Shown here one piece after another: positions 9,194 through 18,294 of a DNA stretch of 64,000 bases. The stretch comes from Novosphingobium sp. Rr 2-17. GTDB lineage: Bacteria > Pseudomonadota > Alphaproteobacteria > Sphingomonadales > Sphingomonadaceae. The notes beneath the pieces are model-generated. The model worked only from the letters and a program-made list of their open reading frames with translations, was not told where the DNA came from and made no database searches. Numbering within the stretch: the first letter of the stretch is position 1; each line of letters opens with the position of its first letter. The position numbers and the translations under genes were made by a program. The DNA lies in NCBI RefSeq assembly GCF_000272475.1, contig NZ_AKFJ01000017.1:108438-172437 (forward strand). The letters run 5' to 3'.

Positions 9194-9565
9194 ATGATGA
9201 GAGAGCCGGTGATCCGGGTTACTGCCATGCCGTCCGACACCAATGCTTACGGCGATATCTTCGGCGGTTGGCTCGTCAGCATCATGGACAATGGCGCCGG
9301 CCTGATCGCCGCCCGCCGCTCGCGCGGGCGCGCCGTCACGGTGGCGATCGACAGCATGAAGTTCCATTTGCCGGTCAAAGTGGGTGACGAGGTTTCGGTC
9401 TACGGCGAACTCGTCCGGGTCGGTCGCACCTCGATGACCATCGCCATCGAGGCATGGCGGCGCCATCGCCACGAAGCAGAAAAAGTGAAGGTGACGCAGG
9501 CGGTGTTCACTTTCGTCGCGGTGGGTGAATACGGCACACCGCGTGTGATCGATCAGGAGATTTAA
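9194..9565 (+). CDS. YciA-like acyl-CoA thioesterase (hotdog fold)
   Basis: Hotdog thioesterase that hydrolyses acyl-CoAs to free acids and CoA. The core is clear: RVTAMPSDTNAYGDIFGGWL, with the catalytic Asp/Asn region of the YciA/acot family, and VAIDSMKFHLPVKVGDEV. The start is uncertain. The ATG at 9194 leaves a short N-terminus; in-frame GTG at 9131, 9146 and 9152 or TTG at 9122 (overlapping the pdhC stop) would add up to 24 residues. It sits between pdhC and lpdA, so it is probably cotranscribed with them. Confidence 0.85.
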   Translation: MMREPVIRVTAMPSDTNAYGDIFGGWLVSIMDNGAGLIAARRSRGRAVTVAIDSMKFHLPVKVGDEVSVYGELVRVGRTSMTIAIEAWRRHRHEAEKVKVTQAVFTFVAVGEYGTPRVIDQEI

Positions 9566-9569
9566 GTCA

Positions 9570-10982
9570 GTGGCTGATACTTACGACGTCATCGTCCTCG
9601 GTTCGGGCCCCGGCGGTTATGTGGCTGCGATCCGCGCCTCGCAACTGGGCCTGAAGACCGCCATCGTCGAGCGCGAGCTGCTGGGCGGCATTTGCCTCAA
9701 CTGGGGCTGTATCCCCACCAAGGCCCTGCTGCGCTCGGCCGAAGTGCTCCACCACATGAAGCACGCCAAGGACTATGGCCTGGCTGCCGATAACATCACG
9801 GCTGACCTGGACGCCATCGTCAAGCGCTCGCGCGGGGTGGCCAAGCAGCTCAATCAGGGCGTCACGCACCTGATGAAGAAGAACAAGATCGCCGTCCACA
9901 TGGGCACCGGCAAGTTGGTCGGCGCTGGCAAGCTGGAAGTGACCGGCGACAAGGGCACCGAAACGCTTTCGGCCAAGCACATCATCGTCGCAACTGGCGC
10001 CCGCGCGCGGGAACTGCCGTTCGCCAAGGCCGACGGCAAGCGCATCTGGACCTACCGCCACGCGATGACGCCAACCGAACTGCCGACCAAGCTGCTGGTC
10101 ATGGGGTCGGGCGCGATCGGTATCGAATTCGCCAGCTTCTACAACGACCTGGGCGTCGATGTGACCGTCGTTGAGATGCTCGATCGGATCGTTCCGGTCG
10201 AGGACGAGGCGGTTTCCGCCTTCCTCGAAAAGGCGCTCGTCAAGCAAGGGATGAAAATCCTGACCGGCGCGGGCGTGGAGGCGATCGCCGTCGATGCCAA
10301 TGGCGTGAAGGCCAAGATCAAGGGCAAGGACGGCAAAGTCACCGAGCACGCGTTCAGCCATGTCATCTCGGCAGTCGGCATCGTGCCGAACACCGAAGAC
10401 CTGGGCCTGGAAAAGGTCGGCGCCAAACTCGATCGCGGCTTCATCCAGATCGACGGCTATGGCCGCACCGGCGTCGCCGGCCTGTGGGCGATCGGCGATT
10501 GCACGCCGGGGCCGTGGCTTGCGCACAAGGCCAGCCATGAAGGCGTCACCACCGTCGAGTCGATCGCCAAGGAACTGGGCAACAAGGACGTCCATCCTCA
10601 TCCGCTCGATCGCCGCAACATTCCGGGCTGCACCTACTGCCACCCGCAGATCGCGTCGGTCGGCCTGACCGAAGCCAAGGCCAAGGAAGAAGGCTATCAG
10701 GTGAAGGCGGGCACGTTCCCGTTCATCGGCAATGGCAAGGCGATTGCGCTCGGCGAGCCTGAGGGCTTCGTGAAGACCGTGTTCGATGCCAAGACCGGCG
10801 AACTGCTGGGCGCGCACATGATCGGCGCGGAAGTGACCGAGATGATCCAGGGCTATGTCGTGGGCAAGACGCTCGAAACCACCGAGCAGGAGCTGATGAA
10901 CACCGTGTTCCCGCATCCGACGATCTCGGAGACGATGCACGAGGCGACGCTTGCCGCCTACGGTCGCGCGCTGCACATCTGA
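9570..10982 (+). CDS. lpdA: Dihydrolipoyl dehydrogenase (E3)
   Basis: FAD/NAD disulfide oxidoreductase of 470 aa that reoxidises dihydrolipoyl groups of 2-oxoacid dehydrogenase complexes. The FAD Rossmann motif VLGSGPGGYVAA lies at the N-terminus, the redox disulfide in GGICLNWGCIPTKALL, the NAD motif in VMGSGAIGIEFA, and the His-Glu pair in FPHPTISETMHEA at the C-terminus. The start is GTG at 9570, supported by AGGAG at 9554-9558. It closes the pdhC-thioesterase-lpdA unit and is followed by a strong terminator. Confidence 0.95.
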   Translation: MADTYDVIVLGSGPGGYVAAIRASQLGLKTAIVERELLGGICLNWGCIPTKALLRSAEVLHHMKHAKDYGLAADNITADLDAIVKRSRGVAKQLNQGVTHLMKKNKIAVHMGTGKLVGAGKLEVTGDKGTETLSAKHIIVATGARARELPFAKADGKRIWTYRHAMTPTELPTKLLVMGSGAIGIEFASFYNDLGVDVTVVEMLDRIVPVEDEAVSAFLEKALVKQGMKILTGAGVEAIAVDANGVKAKIKGKDGKVTEHAFSHVISAVGIVPNTEDLGLEKVGAKLDRGFIQIDGYGRTGVAGLWAIGDCTPGPWLAHKASHEGVTTVESIAKELGNKDVHPHPLDRRNIPGCTYCHPQIASVGLTEAKAKEEGYQVKAGTFPFIGNGKAIALGEPEGFVKTVFDAKTGELLGAHMIGAEVTEMIQGYVVGKTLETTEQELMNTVFPHPTISETMHEATLAAYGRALHI

Positions 10983-11007
10983 CGCGACACTGACTTCGAG
11001 AATAGGG

Positions 11008-11036
11008 AAGGGCGGGCTGCGAAGCCCGCCCTTTTC
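11008..11036. terminator. Bidirectional intrinsic terminator after lpdA
   Basis: An 11-bp perfect stem, AAGGGCGGGCT / AGCCCGCCCTT, closes a GCGA tetraloop. T-rich sequence follows on the plus strand and the arm's own A/T pairs serve the minus strand. It separates lpdA from the converging SIMPL gene, whose stop is at 11039. Confidence 0.88.
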
Positions 11037-11038
11037 GT

Positions 11039-11794
11039 TCAGGGCTGCAGCACGGCGAACGACACCACGATGCGCGCCCGGGTTTCGATCGGCGACGGAT
11101 TGAGATCGACGCTGACCGGCGCGGGCGTCGACACTGGCGGCGGCGCCGGGTCGTATTGAAGCTGGTTGCTTCCCCTCGCCAGAACTTCAATGTTACGATA
11201 GTCGGAGTCCTGCACTTTCAGGATGTTACCAAGCCGGACTCCGGTTCCTTTCGCGATGAGTTCCGCCTGCTTGCGCGCATCCGCGATGGCGGACTGCATC
11301 GCCTGGGCACGAACATTCGAATCGTCGCGCAGCCAGAAGCGGCTGATGTTCGCTCTCATGCCGCCAAGCCGGCTGACAAGACCGATCAACGTTCCGCCGG
11401 CATCGACATTAGCTGTATCGACCTTCACCGGAATCGTCGCGATATATCCCACCACAGCACAAGGCCCCTGCGACAGGGTTTCACGGGGATAGACATTCGA
11501 CTCGCATTCTTTCGGGCGGATCTGCATGACCGACATGCCGGACGCGAAGAACTCCGACTTGGCGCCCGCCACCGAACGCGCGCCGTTTTCGATGGCCTTG
11601 GCCTTTTCGCGCAAGTCTTTCACCGCTGCATCCGAAGTGGTGCCTTCACCGCGCACATTATAGGCAATCGTCACCATGTCCGGCGCCGTCTTGGCAATCC
11701 CGGTCGCGGAAACGACAATCTGCGGCTGCTGCGTTTCCTGCGCGGAGGCTTGCACCGAAACCAACGCCAGGGCCGTGCCGATCATCCATTTCAC
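11039..11794 (-). CDS. SIMPL (DUF541) domain periplasmic protein
   Basis: Secreted protein of 251 aa with a clear signal peptide (MKWMIGTALALVSVQASA). The mature part fits the SIMPL/DUF541 family: an opening IVVSATGIAKTAPDMVTIAYNV strand, the middle KAKAIENGARSVAG helix, and a second half with ADARKQAELIAKGTGVRLG. Family members are periplasmic or outer-membrane associated, with no settled biochemical role. It stands alone between converging lpdA and the next minus-strand gene. Confidence 0.85.
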   Translation of the reverse strand: MKWMIGTALALVSVQASAQETQQPQIVVSATGIAKTAPDMVTIAYNVRGEGTTSDAAVKDLREKAKAIENGARSVAGAKSEFFASGMSVMQIRPKECESNVYPRETLSQGPCAVVGYIATIPVKVDTANVDAGGTLIGLVSRLGGMRANISRFWLRDDSNVRAQAMQSAIADARKQAELIAKGTGVRLGNILKVQDSDYRNIEVLARGSNQLQYDPAPPPVSTPAPVSVDLNPSPIETRARIVVSFAVLQP

Positions 11795-11931
11795 TGCGTC
11801 TCTCCCGGTGGGCCACGACTGGGGCTTGAAGGTTTATCGGTTGAAAGACGTTTGGCGTCTATGCCCGATAGGGCCGGGAAGCAGCGTTAGCATTTTGGCG
11901 CCACCTCCCAGCGGTAATCAAAGCTGCCAAA

Positions 11932-12336
11932 TTACGCGGCTGCAATGGTCTTTTCGACGTCGGCTATCGAATGGCCCGTCAAATCCTTGGGGATTTCGCC
12001 AACCAGCACGGCGACAAGGGCCTTGTGATAGTGCTTGCGCAATTCGCCCAGGGTACGTGGCGCGGCGACGATAATCAGCGAATCGATCTTCGATTCCAGA
12101 ACGCTTTTGTTGAGCATCGCGGCTGTTCCGGCAGCAAAGCTATCTTCATCCTGCTGGCTATCGGAGGGATTTGCCGAACTGCTTTGATGACGCCCGCCAG
12201 AGCCTTTGTTCTGAGTGGAGATCGGCGCATCGGGCAATGCCGAAAGGCTAGGCGAACCTTCGTCACCATCATTGCGGTAAAGGTTGAGGATTTCGCCGTC
12301 AGCGACAGCGATTGTGGCATTCTTTGGAATTTTCAT
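11932..12336 (-). CDS. Host-attachment-type protein (bacterial release-factor-like family 12)
   Basis: A 134 aa cytoplasmic protein. The N-terminus (MKIPKNATIAVADGEILNLY) and C-terminal half (IVAAPRTLGELRKHYHKAL, then EIPKDLTG) match the family annotated as protein required for attachment to host cells. That family is related to the archaeo-eukaryotic release factor/eL30 fold. A polar, low-complexity insert (QNKGSGGRHQSSSANPSDSQ) separates the halves. Function is not established beyond the family name, which derives from Agrobacterium attachment genes. Confidence 0.75.
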   Translation of the reverse strand: MKIPKNATIAVADGEILNLYRNDGDEGSPSLSALPDAPISTQNKGSGGRHQSSSANPSDSQQDEDSFAAGTAAMLNKSVLESKIDSLIIVAAPRTLGELRKHYHKALVAVLVGEIPKDLTGHSIADVEKTIAAA

Positions 12337-12499
12337 TAGATTTCCTTCAGCGATGCCATTCTAACTATCGAGCGGGGGATATGGCCCCACAGCGTCGGGA
12401 AAAATGGTGTTCAGCCCGAAGATATTGCGTTCACCCACGGCTCACCTCGATGCGCTAAGCCCAGGCGATAACCATTCACATGCAAGGACAAACGGAACC

Positions 12500-12760
12500 A
12501 TGACCGTCCGCGATCTTAGTACCGTCCTGGGTACGTTGCTGCTTGCCTCGGTGATATCGACCAGCGCTTATGCTGAATCCGATCCGGGCAAGAAGGCGTG
12601 CGGGCAGGAAGCTCGGAAGCTTTGCCCGGTTGAGATGAAATCGATGAGCCGCAAGAAAGTGGAAGCCTGCATGATCGTCAAGATCGAGCAGACCTCTCCC
12701 ATCTGCCATGCCGCGATGCTGCGGATCAAGGCTGAGCGCGAGGCTGCCGCTAAGCGCTGA
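12500..12760 (+). CDS. Small Cys-rich secreted protein
   Basis: An 86 aa protein with a signal peptide ending at STSAYA. The mature domain of about 60 residues has four Cys (ACGQEARKLCPVEM, VEACMI, SPICHAAM). The spacing resembles one Cys-rich repeat of the GLG1 type, so two disulfides in the periplasm are plausible. It starts at the ATG at 12500; the frame upstream to 12404 has no signal-like start. Its last codons overlap the converging methyltransferase gene by 11 bp. Function unknown. Confidence 0.65.
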   Translation: MTVRDLSTVLGTLLLASVISTSAYAESDPGKKACGQEARKLCPVEMKSMSRKKVEACMIVKIEQTSPICHAAMLRIKAEREAAAKR

Positions 12761-13268
12761 CGTCGTCCTGTGCGCCATCCCGCGCGCCATACAGCGCCCG
12801 GTTTTCGGCGCCGATCCGCACGTAGAGCATCGCAGCATTCAGCACGGTGAAAAGCACCGCGATCCACACTACGCCGAACACCAATGGCAGTACCGCGATC
12901 TCGGCAGTGACCACGGTGTAGTTGGGATGGCGCAGGAAGCGGAACGGCCCCTTTTTTACCAGCGGTGCAGCCGGGGTCACGATGATCCGCGTCGTCCAGC
13001 GCGAACCCAGTGTCGCCAAGACCCACACACGCAACAATTGCAGCACGCCGAACACCGCCAGCAGCGGCAGGTTTACGGCGCGATCACCCACGGTGAACCA
13101 TAACGCCGCCAGCCAGGAAGCATGCATGGCCACCATAGCCGGGTAATGGCCGGCCCCGACTTCCCGCGCTCCGGCCGCCAGCAGTCGGGCGGTGTTGCGC
13201 CGGTCGATCGCAAGCTCGGTCAGCCGTTGGATCGTCACGAACGCCATGATCGCGTAAGGCAGGTTCAT
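12750..13268 (-). CDS. Isoprenylcysteine carboxyl methyltransferase-family enzyme, partner of the type III PKS
   Basis: Integral-membrane methyltransferase of about 172 aa. The ICMT/PEMT signature KKGPFRFLRHPNY lies in the middle, followed by a hydrophobic helix pair and RIGAENRALYG, which together form the SAM pocket. The ATG at 13268 overlaps the TGA of the type III polyketide synthase (ATGA), so the two are translationally coupled. In Bacillus (bpsA-bpsB) and Streptomyces (srsA-srsB), similar pairs make alkylpyrones or alkylresorcinols and O-methylate them; the same job is inferred here. Confidence 0.85.
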   Translation of the reverse strand: MNLPYAIMAFVTIQRLTELAIDRRNTARLLAAGAREVGAGHYPAMVAMHASWLAALWFTVGDRAVNLPLLAVFGVLQLLRVWVLATLGSRWTTRIIVTPAAPLVKKGPFRFLRHPNYTVVTAEIAVLPLVFGVVWIAVLFTVLNAAMLYVRIGAENRALYGARDGAQDDVSA

Positions 13269-14314
13269 GCCGCGCACCGCAAAGTCAGCGACGAAGCGGT
13301 GAACCCAGGCCCCAGCGCATTGAGGACGGACAAGGGCGGCAGACCGGCTTGACGATACCGATCCAGCACGAACAGGACAGTGGGCGCCGACATGTTGCCG
13401 TGATCGCGCAACACTTCCCGCTCTTGGGCCAAGGCGCCTTGATCCAGCGACAGCGCCGCTTCTATGGCATCGACGACCTTCGCCCCGCCGGGGTGGCAGA
13501 TGAACTGGTCGACATCTTCGATGCTCAGCCCCTGAGGTGCCAGCATTTCGGTCATCGCCTGGCGCATTTCGCGCCGCGCGAAGATCGGGATCGCCCGGTT
13601 CAGCACGACGCCTAGGCCCGTGGGCTCTGCCTGCCAGCCCATGATGTCGAGCGTATCGCTCCAGGTCTTTTCCGCGCTTCCCGAGATCTGCACGAAACCT
13701 TCCTCACCACTGCGCAGCACACAGGCCGCCGCGCCATCGCCGAACAATGCTGTGGAAATGATATCCGCCTTATCGGCCTTGTCTATCCGCAAGGCCAGGC
13801 TGCACAGTTCGACTGTGACGAAAAGCACCGTAGAGCCAGGCGTCGCACGGGCCAGCTTGCTTGCCAGGCTCAACCCGGACGCGCCGCCGGCACAGCCCAG
13901 GCCGAAGACCGGGACACGCGCAACGTCGCTGCGGAACGGCAGCCGCGACATGGCGCGCGCTTCCAGACTGGGGGTGGCAATGCCGGTGGACGAAATGGTC
14001 ACGATCGTGTGCACGTCCTGCGGGCGAACGTCCGCTTCGGCGAGCGCTCGTTGCGCGGCGGCCACGAACAAGTCGAGCGCCACATCCAGATAGGCAGCGG
14101 TACGCTCGGGAAAGCTGCGGGGGCTACGATACCAGTCGACCGGCATGGCAAGCTGCCGATGCTGAATACCGGCATTGGCGTAGACCGCTGACAGCCGTTC
14201 GAAATCGGCGAAATTGCCGCCGATCAGATCGCGCGCGGTATCAAGCGCCTCTGCTTGCGAAAGGATGTGTGGCGGCGTTACGGTTGCCAGGGAAAGGATG
14301 GACACCAAGTTCAT
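13265..14314 (-). CDS. Type III polyketide synthase (chalcone/stilbene-synthase fold)
   Basis: A 349 aa thiolase-fold enzyme. The catalytic triad is complete: C141 in GLGCAGGASGL, H274 in FICHPGG and N307 in HGNMSAP. FGDGAAACVL and LGPGFTASSLTLR are further family motifs. It would condense malonyl-CoA with an acyl starter to give an alkylpyrone or alkylresorcinol; product length cannot be read. The ATG at 14314 matches the family N-terminus (MNLVSILSLATVTPPH); an in-frame start at 14368 is less likely. It leads an operon with the methyltransferase and is divergent from a DHA2 exporter 120 bp away. Confidence 0.9.
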   Translation of the reverse strand: MNLVSILSLATVTPPHILSQAEALDTARDLIGGNFADFERLSAVYANAGIQHRQLAMPVDWYRSPRSFPERTAAYLDVALDLFVAAAQRALAEADVRPQDVHTIVTISSTGIATPSLEARAMSRLPFRSDVARVPVFGLGCAGGASGLSLASKLARATPGSTVLFVTVELCSLALRIDKADKADIISTALFGDGAAACVLRSGEEGFVQISGSAEKTWSDTLDIMGWQAEPTGLGVVLNRAIPIFARREMRQAMTEMLAPQGLSIEDVDQFICHPGGAKVVDAIEAALSLDQGALAQEREVLRDHGNMSAPTVLFVLDRYRQAGLPPLSVLNALGPGFTASSLTLRCAA

Positions 14315-14433
14315 GGAAAAGATCGCCTGACATACCGGCGGACCGGTGAAAAAGGTTCTGCCGCGCAACGATTTCAGCGATAGCGGGTTCCGTGCGTTGG
14401 ATACGACGACGCGGAAAGTGAGCGAGAAAATCG

Positions 14434-16047
14434 GTGGCTAAACGCGTTGATGTCAATGCCTCCATGAACCAAGACAAAACACATGTCGCGGGTTATCGTG
14501 AGTGGACCAGTTTCGTCCTGATGTGCCTTGGCATGTTCATGGCCATTCTCGATATCCAGATCGTCGCCACGTCGTTGCCCGCGATCCAGACAGCGCTGGG
14601 CATTGCGCCCGATCAGATGGTGTGGGTGCAGACAGCGTATCTGACGGCAGAGATTGTCGCCATTCCGCTGACCGGGTATCTGACCGCTCAACTGGGTATG
14701 CGCTGGCTATTTGTCGGCGCCGTCAGCTTGTTCACGCTTGCCTCGCTGGGGTGCGCGCTGAGCGGCGGGTTCCACCAGTTGATCGCTTGGAGGATTGTCC
14801 AGGGGTTTGCCGGCGGCACGTTGATTCCCGCTGTGTTTGCCGCGGTGTTCTTGTTGTTCCCGCCACGCTCGCAGGCATTAGCAACGACGATCGCGGGCGT
14901 TGCGGCAGTGATGGCACCAACCGTTGGCCCGATCGTAGGCGGTTGGATCACCCAGTCCTATTCCTGGCATTGGCTGTTTCGCGTGAACATCGTGCCCGGC
15001 CTGGTCGCCGCGATCGGCGTCACGCTCTTTTTGCGGGGCAAAGCTGCGCAGCGCCAGCGGGGGAGGGCGATCGACCTGCCGGCACTTGCCCTGCTTGCCA
15101 TCGGTCTCACTGCTTTGCAGATCGGGCTCAAGGATGCACCCTCGCTGGGATGGGGCGCGCCTCGGGTGCTGGCGCTACTGGGCCTGTTCGCAAGTTGCGT
15201 GGCGGCATTCGTTTGGCGCACGTTGGTCTCGCGTGCACCGCTAGTGGAACTGCGCTGCTTTGCCGACCGTAACTTCACGATCGGCTGCATGCTCAGTTTC
15301 ATACTGGGGTTCGGCTTGTTCGGATCGACCTACCTGATGCCTTTCTTCCTAGGCCTGGTGCGCGAACACGGTCCGCTGCGCATCGGCGAGATCATGTTGG
15401 TCACGGGTATCGCGCAACTGCTGACGGCCCCCTTGGCCGTCTATGCAGAGCGCCGGTTTGACGCCCGACTATTGACGGGCTTCGGTTTCGTGCTGTTCGC
15501 GATCGGTTTGCTGTTGAGCACGCGCCAGACCGGGCAGACCGATTTCGCAGCCATGGCGGTGCCACAAATGATCCGGGGTGCCGCGATCATGTTCTGCCTC
15601 CTGCCGCCGACGCGGATGGCCTTGGGACGGTTACCCGGTCCGCTGGTGGCGGACGGCAGCGGGCTGTTCAATCTGATGCGCAACCTGGGCGGCGCCATCG
15701 GCCTGGCGCTGATCGACACCACCATCTTCAGCCGCGCGGCGACCGAGGGCAGCCGGATAGCCGGAAAACTGCGCGCAGGCGACGTGGCCACGGCGGTCGA
15801 TATCGGCATCCCGCGCGACGCCTTCCTTGAGCAGCGCGGCCAGCCGCTCGACGATTTCGCGATCGAGATGATCCGTCCGTTGGTCGAGAAAGCCGCACTG
15901 GTCCCTGCCATCAACGCCGCGTGGTTGCTGTGCGGGTTGTTGACGGCCATGGCCGTGACGATGGTGCTGTTCGTGAAGCGGGCGCCGCCTGCAGAGGCGA
16001 TTGGAGTGGGTAATCCATCGGAGGCGAAAACCAGCACCGGCGAATGA
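14434..16047 (+). CDS. DHA2-family MFS multidrug exporter (EmrB/QacA type)
   Basis: A 537 aa polytopic inner-membrane protein with about 14 helices. DHA2 landmarks include LDIQIVATSLPAIQ in the first helix, the WVQTAYL segment, and the motif-C region GPIVGGWITQSYSWHWLFRVN. Drug/proton antiport is the family mechanism. The start is GTG at 14434, or ATG at 14464 ten codons later. It faces away from the type III PKS operon across a 120-bp shared promoter region. Export of that product, or resistance to it, is possible but inferred. Confidence 0.88.
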   Translation: MAKRVDVNASMNQDKTHVAGYREWTSFVLMCLGMFMAILDIQIVATSLPAIQTALGIAPDQMVWVQTAYLTAEIVAIPLTGYLTAQLGMRWLFVGAVSLFTLASLGCALSGGFHQLIAWRIVQGFAGGTLIPAVFAAVFLLFPPRSQALATTIAGVAAVMAPTVGPIVGGWITQSYSWHWLFRVNIVPGLVAAIGVTLFLRGKAAQRQRGRAIDLPALALLAIGLTALQIGLKDAPSLGWGAPRVLALLGLFASCVAAFVWRTLVSRAPLVELRCFADRNFTIGCMLSFILGFGLFGSTYLMPFFLGLVREHGPLRIGEIMLVTGIAQLLTAPLAVYAERRFDARLLTGFGFVLFAIGLLLSTRQTGQTDFAAMAVPQMIRGAAIMFCLLPPTRMALGRLPGPLVADGSGLFNLMRNLGGAIGLALIDTTIFSRAATEGSRIAGKLRAGDVATAVDIGIPRDAFLEQRGQPLDDFAIEMIRPLVEKAALVPAINAAWLLCGLLTAMAVTMVLFVKRAPPAEAIGVGNPSEAKTSTGE

Positions 16048-16117
16048 CCGGCTATATGCCACCTCCAACGGACTTCCTGCCGCTGGTTCTCTTGTAGTCC
16101 TCTGATAGTCTGCCGAC

Positions 16118-17530
16118 ATGTCGAACACCCCCATTGAGCTTGGTCAGGTTTATTACACTGCGGAGTGGATCATTCGGTTGGCGATGCTGGCCGTCGTCCC
16201 GTTCCGGCGGACCCCGGCTGCAACCCGGAGCTGGCTGCTCCTGATCTTCTTTCTTCCGGTCCTCGGCCTGCTGTTGTTTCTTGCTATCGGAACGCCTCGT
16301 TTTCCGAGCTGGCGGACCGAAAGATTTGCGCGGTTGCAGCCTTTCTTTCTTGAGCTATCGGGGCGCTTGCAAAGAGCGGCGCCCGTGGAACAACACGCTG
16401 CCTGCGATGTGATCGGACTTGCCCAACGGCTCGGCCTGTTCCCCGCCGTCGGCGGAAACACGGTGGAGTTGCTCGACGACTACGACCGCGTGATCGATAC
16501 CCTTGTAGCCGACATTGATCGCGCCTGCGCGCATGTGCGGATCCTGGTCTATATTTTTGCCGATGATGACACCGGGCTGCGGGTCATTTCGGCGCTCGAA
16601 CGGGCCGTCAAACGAAACGTCGTCTGCCATGTATTACTAGATCCGGTCGGCTCCGGTCGCTGGACGAAAGATGTGCTGGCGCGCCTTGGCGAAGCGGGGG
16701 TTCATGCTCGCGCGACGCTACCCTTTCGTCTCCTTCGGGCACGGACACGCAGAGACATGCGCAACCATCGCAAGCTGTTCTCGATTGACGGCAAAGTCGC
16801 CTATGCAGGATCGCAGAACATTGTTGCGAAGGACTTTCGGCCGGGCGTGACAAATCGCGAACTGGTTGCGCGCGTCACCGGTCCGGTCGTCGCGGCCATC
16901 GATGCCTTGTTTCTCGCGGACTGGTACATGGAAACCGAGGAACTGCTCGATGCGGCGCCTCTGCCATCACCCATCTCCGGGACATCGCAAGTGCAGGTTC
17001 TGCCAAGCGGTGCGGACTACAGGCACGAAGGGTTCCTGACGCTTTTGACGTGGCAGGTGCATCAGGCCACCGGCCAAGTGGTGATCGTGACGCCGTATCT
17101 GATCCCTGATGAAGGCTTGCTGGCCGCGATGGCGACCGCCGTGCTCAGGGGCGTCGAGGTTCACATCGTGGTGTCCCGCATCGCCGATCAAAAGCTCGTG
17201 AGCCTTGCTCAGGCGTCTTACTATGAAGAGCTATTGTCACAGGGCGTCCATATCCATCGCTACCCGCACTATCTTCTCCACGCCAAAAGCATTCGGATCG
17301 ATGATCGGCTGGGCATCATTGGATCGAGCAATGTCGATATCCGCTCGTTTCAGCTCAATGAGGAAATCAGCCTCTTGCTGCTCGATGGCCCGACGATCGC
17401 GTCGCTGAAATCAGTGCAGGATGAATATATTGGCGCCAGCGGCGAGCTTCGTCTTGAAGATTGGCGGCAACGTCATTGGCTGCGAAAATTTGCAGAGAAT
17501 GGTGCGCGTCTTATCAGCCCGCTTTTGTGA
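16118..17530 (+). CDS. cls: Cardiolipin synthase (phospholipase D family)
   Basis: A 470 aa membrane enzyme. Two N-terminal hydrophobic segments (about 15-35 and 40-60) precede a PLD_N-type region and two HKD motifs: HRKLFSID with H217, and HAKSIRID with H388. Both are followed by the expected GSQN/GSSN. It condenses two phosphatidylglycerols to cardiolipin and glycerol at the inner membrane. The ATG at 16118 gives a full-length N-terminus. No operon partner is evident. Confidence 0.9.
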   Translation: MSNTPIELGQVYYTAEWIIRLAMLAVVPFRRTPAATRSWLLLIFFLPVLGLLLFLAIGTPRFPSWRTERFARLQPFFLELSGRLQRAAPVEQHAACDVIGLAQRLGLFPAVGGNTVELLDDYDRVIDTLVADIDRACAHVRILVYIFADDDTGLRVISALERAVKRNVVCHVLLDPVGSGRWTKDVLARLGEAGVHARATLPFRLLRARTRRDMRNHRKLFSIDGKVAYAGSQNIVAKDFRPGVTNRELVARVTGPVVAAIDALFLADWYMETEELLDAAPLPSPISGTSQVQVLPSGADYRHEGFLTLLTWQVHQATGQVVIVTPYLIPDEGLLAAMATAVLRGVEVHIVVSRIADQKLVSLAQASYYEELLSQGVHIHRYPHYLLHAKSIRIDDRLGIIGSSNVDIRSFQLNEEISLLLLDGPTIASLKSVQDEYIGASGELRLEDWRQRHWLRKFAENGARLISPLL

Positions 17531-17640
17531 TGGCTGGATCGATTGACCGGCGGGTGGACACAGACTTAGCAGAAAAGCTAGCTCGATGAGCGGGGCCTTG
17601 TTATCTGGATTGCCGTTGATAGGGCGAAGGGCTCATTGAA

Positions 17641-18108
17641 GTGGCAGCCATGGAAATTCGGCAGGACGATCCTGCATCGCCTCACGTCGCCGACCTGTTG
17701 GCTCATCACCTCCAAGAGTTGCAGGAGGTAATGGCAGAGCACGCTTTCGCGCTCGACGCGACCGGCTTGTCGGCCGCGAGCGTCACGTTCTGGACGGCCT
17801 GGCGAGGTCACGAACTGGTCGGGTTCGGAGCGCTGAAGGAGTTGGATCAGACCCACGGGGAGGTGAAGTCGATGCGCGCAGCCCCCGCCGCACGCGGCAC
17901 GGGCGTTGGACGCGCCATGCTGGACCACATCGTCACAGAAGCCCGGAACCGGGGCTACGCGCGTCTCAGCCTGGAAACGGGGACAGCAACGCTGCACGCC
18001 CCTGCCATTGCACTCTATCGTAGCGCGGGTTTCGTCCCTTGCGGCGTATTCGCCAATTATCAGATTAGTCCGCACAACCAATTCTTAAGTCTTGATTTAA
18101 CGGCTTGA
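17641..18108 (+). CDS. GNAT family N-acetyltransferase
   Basis: A 155 aa acetyl-CoA-dependent acyltransferase. The acetyl-CoA loop is seen in MRAAPAARGTGVGRAMLDHI, followed by RGYARLSLETG and a C-terminal YRSAGFVPCG strand typical of YjaB/YafP-like GNATs. The substrate is unknown. The GTG at 17641 is preferred because GAAGGG lies 9 nt upstream; an in-frame ATG at 17650 is the alternative. Confidence 0.87.
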   Translation: MAAMEIRQDDPASPHVADLLAHHLQELQEVMAEHAFALDATGLSAASVTFWTAWRGHELVGFGALKELDQTHGEVKSMRAAPAARGTGVGRAMLDHIVTEARNRGYARLSLETGTATLHAPAIALYRSAGFVPCGVFANYQISPHNQFLSLDLTA

Positions 18109-18294
18109 AGCGTCGCGGACGCGGCCTGAGGCAACCGCCGTCTCTACTCGTTCACACATGCGCGCCGCGCTTATCCCACGCGTAGCGAGCATGCTTTGCG
18201 GTAAATGATGAATTGACTGCGCCAACCGCCACACAAGCTTCATGTGCAGGCGCTAACCGCCGGGCGGGTCGAAAATAAAGTTCAGGGGAATACC

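Noticed and set aside
12174..12187. AACTGCTTTGA, near match to the cluster motif
   Set aside because: Lies inside the host-attachment-type coding region and lacks the left CAAA half. Similar partial hits in the MFS gene near 15105 and 15245 are also coding and were not counted.
18185..18199. GCGAGCATGCTTTGC upstream of the first TonB receptor
   Set aside because: 12 of 15 positions but the left half-site is missing; kept out of the seven-site set.
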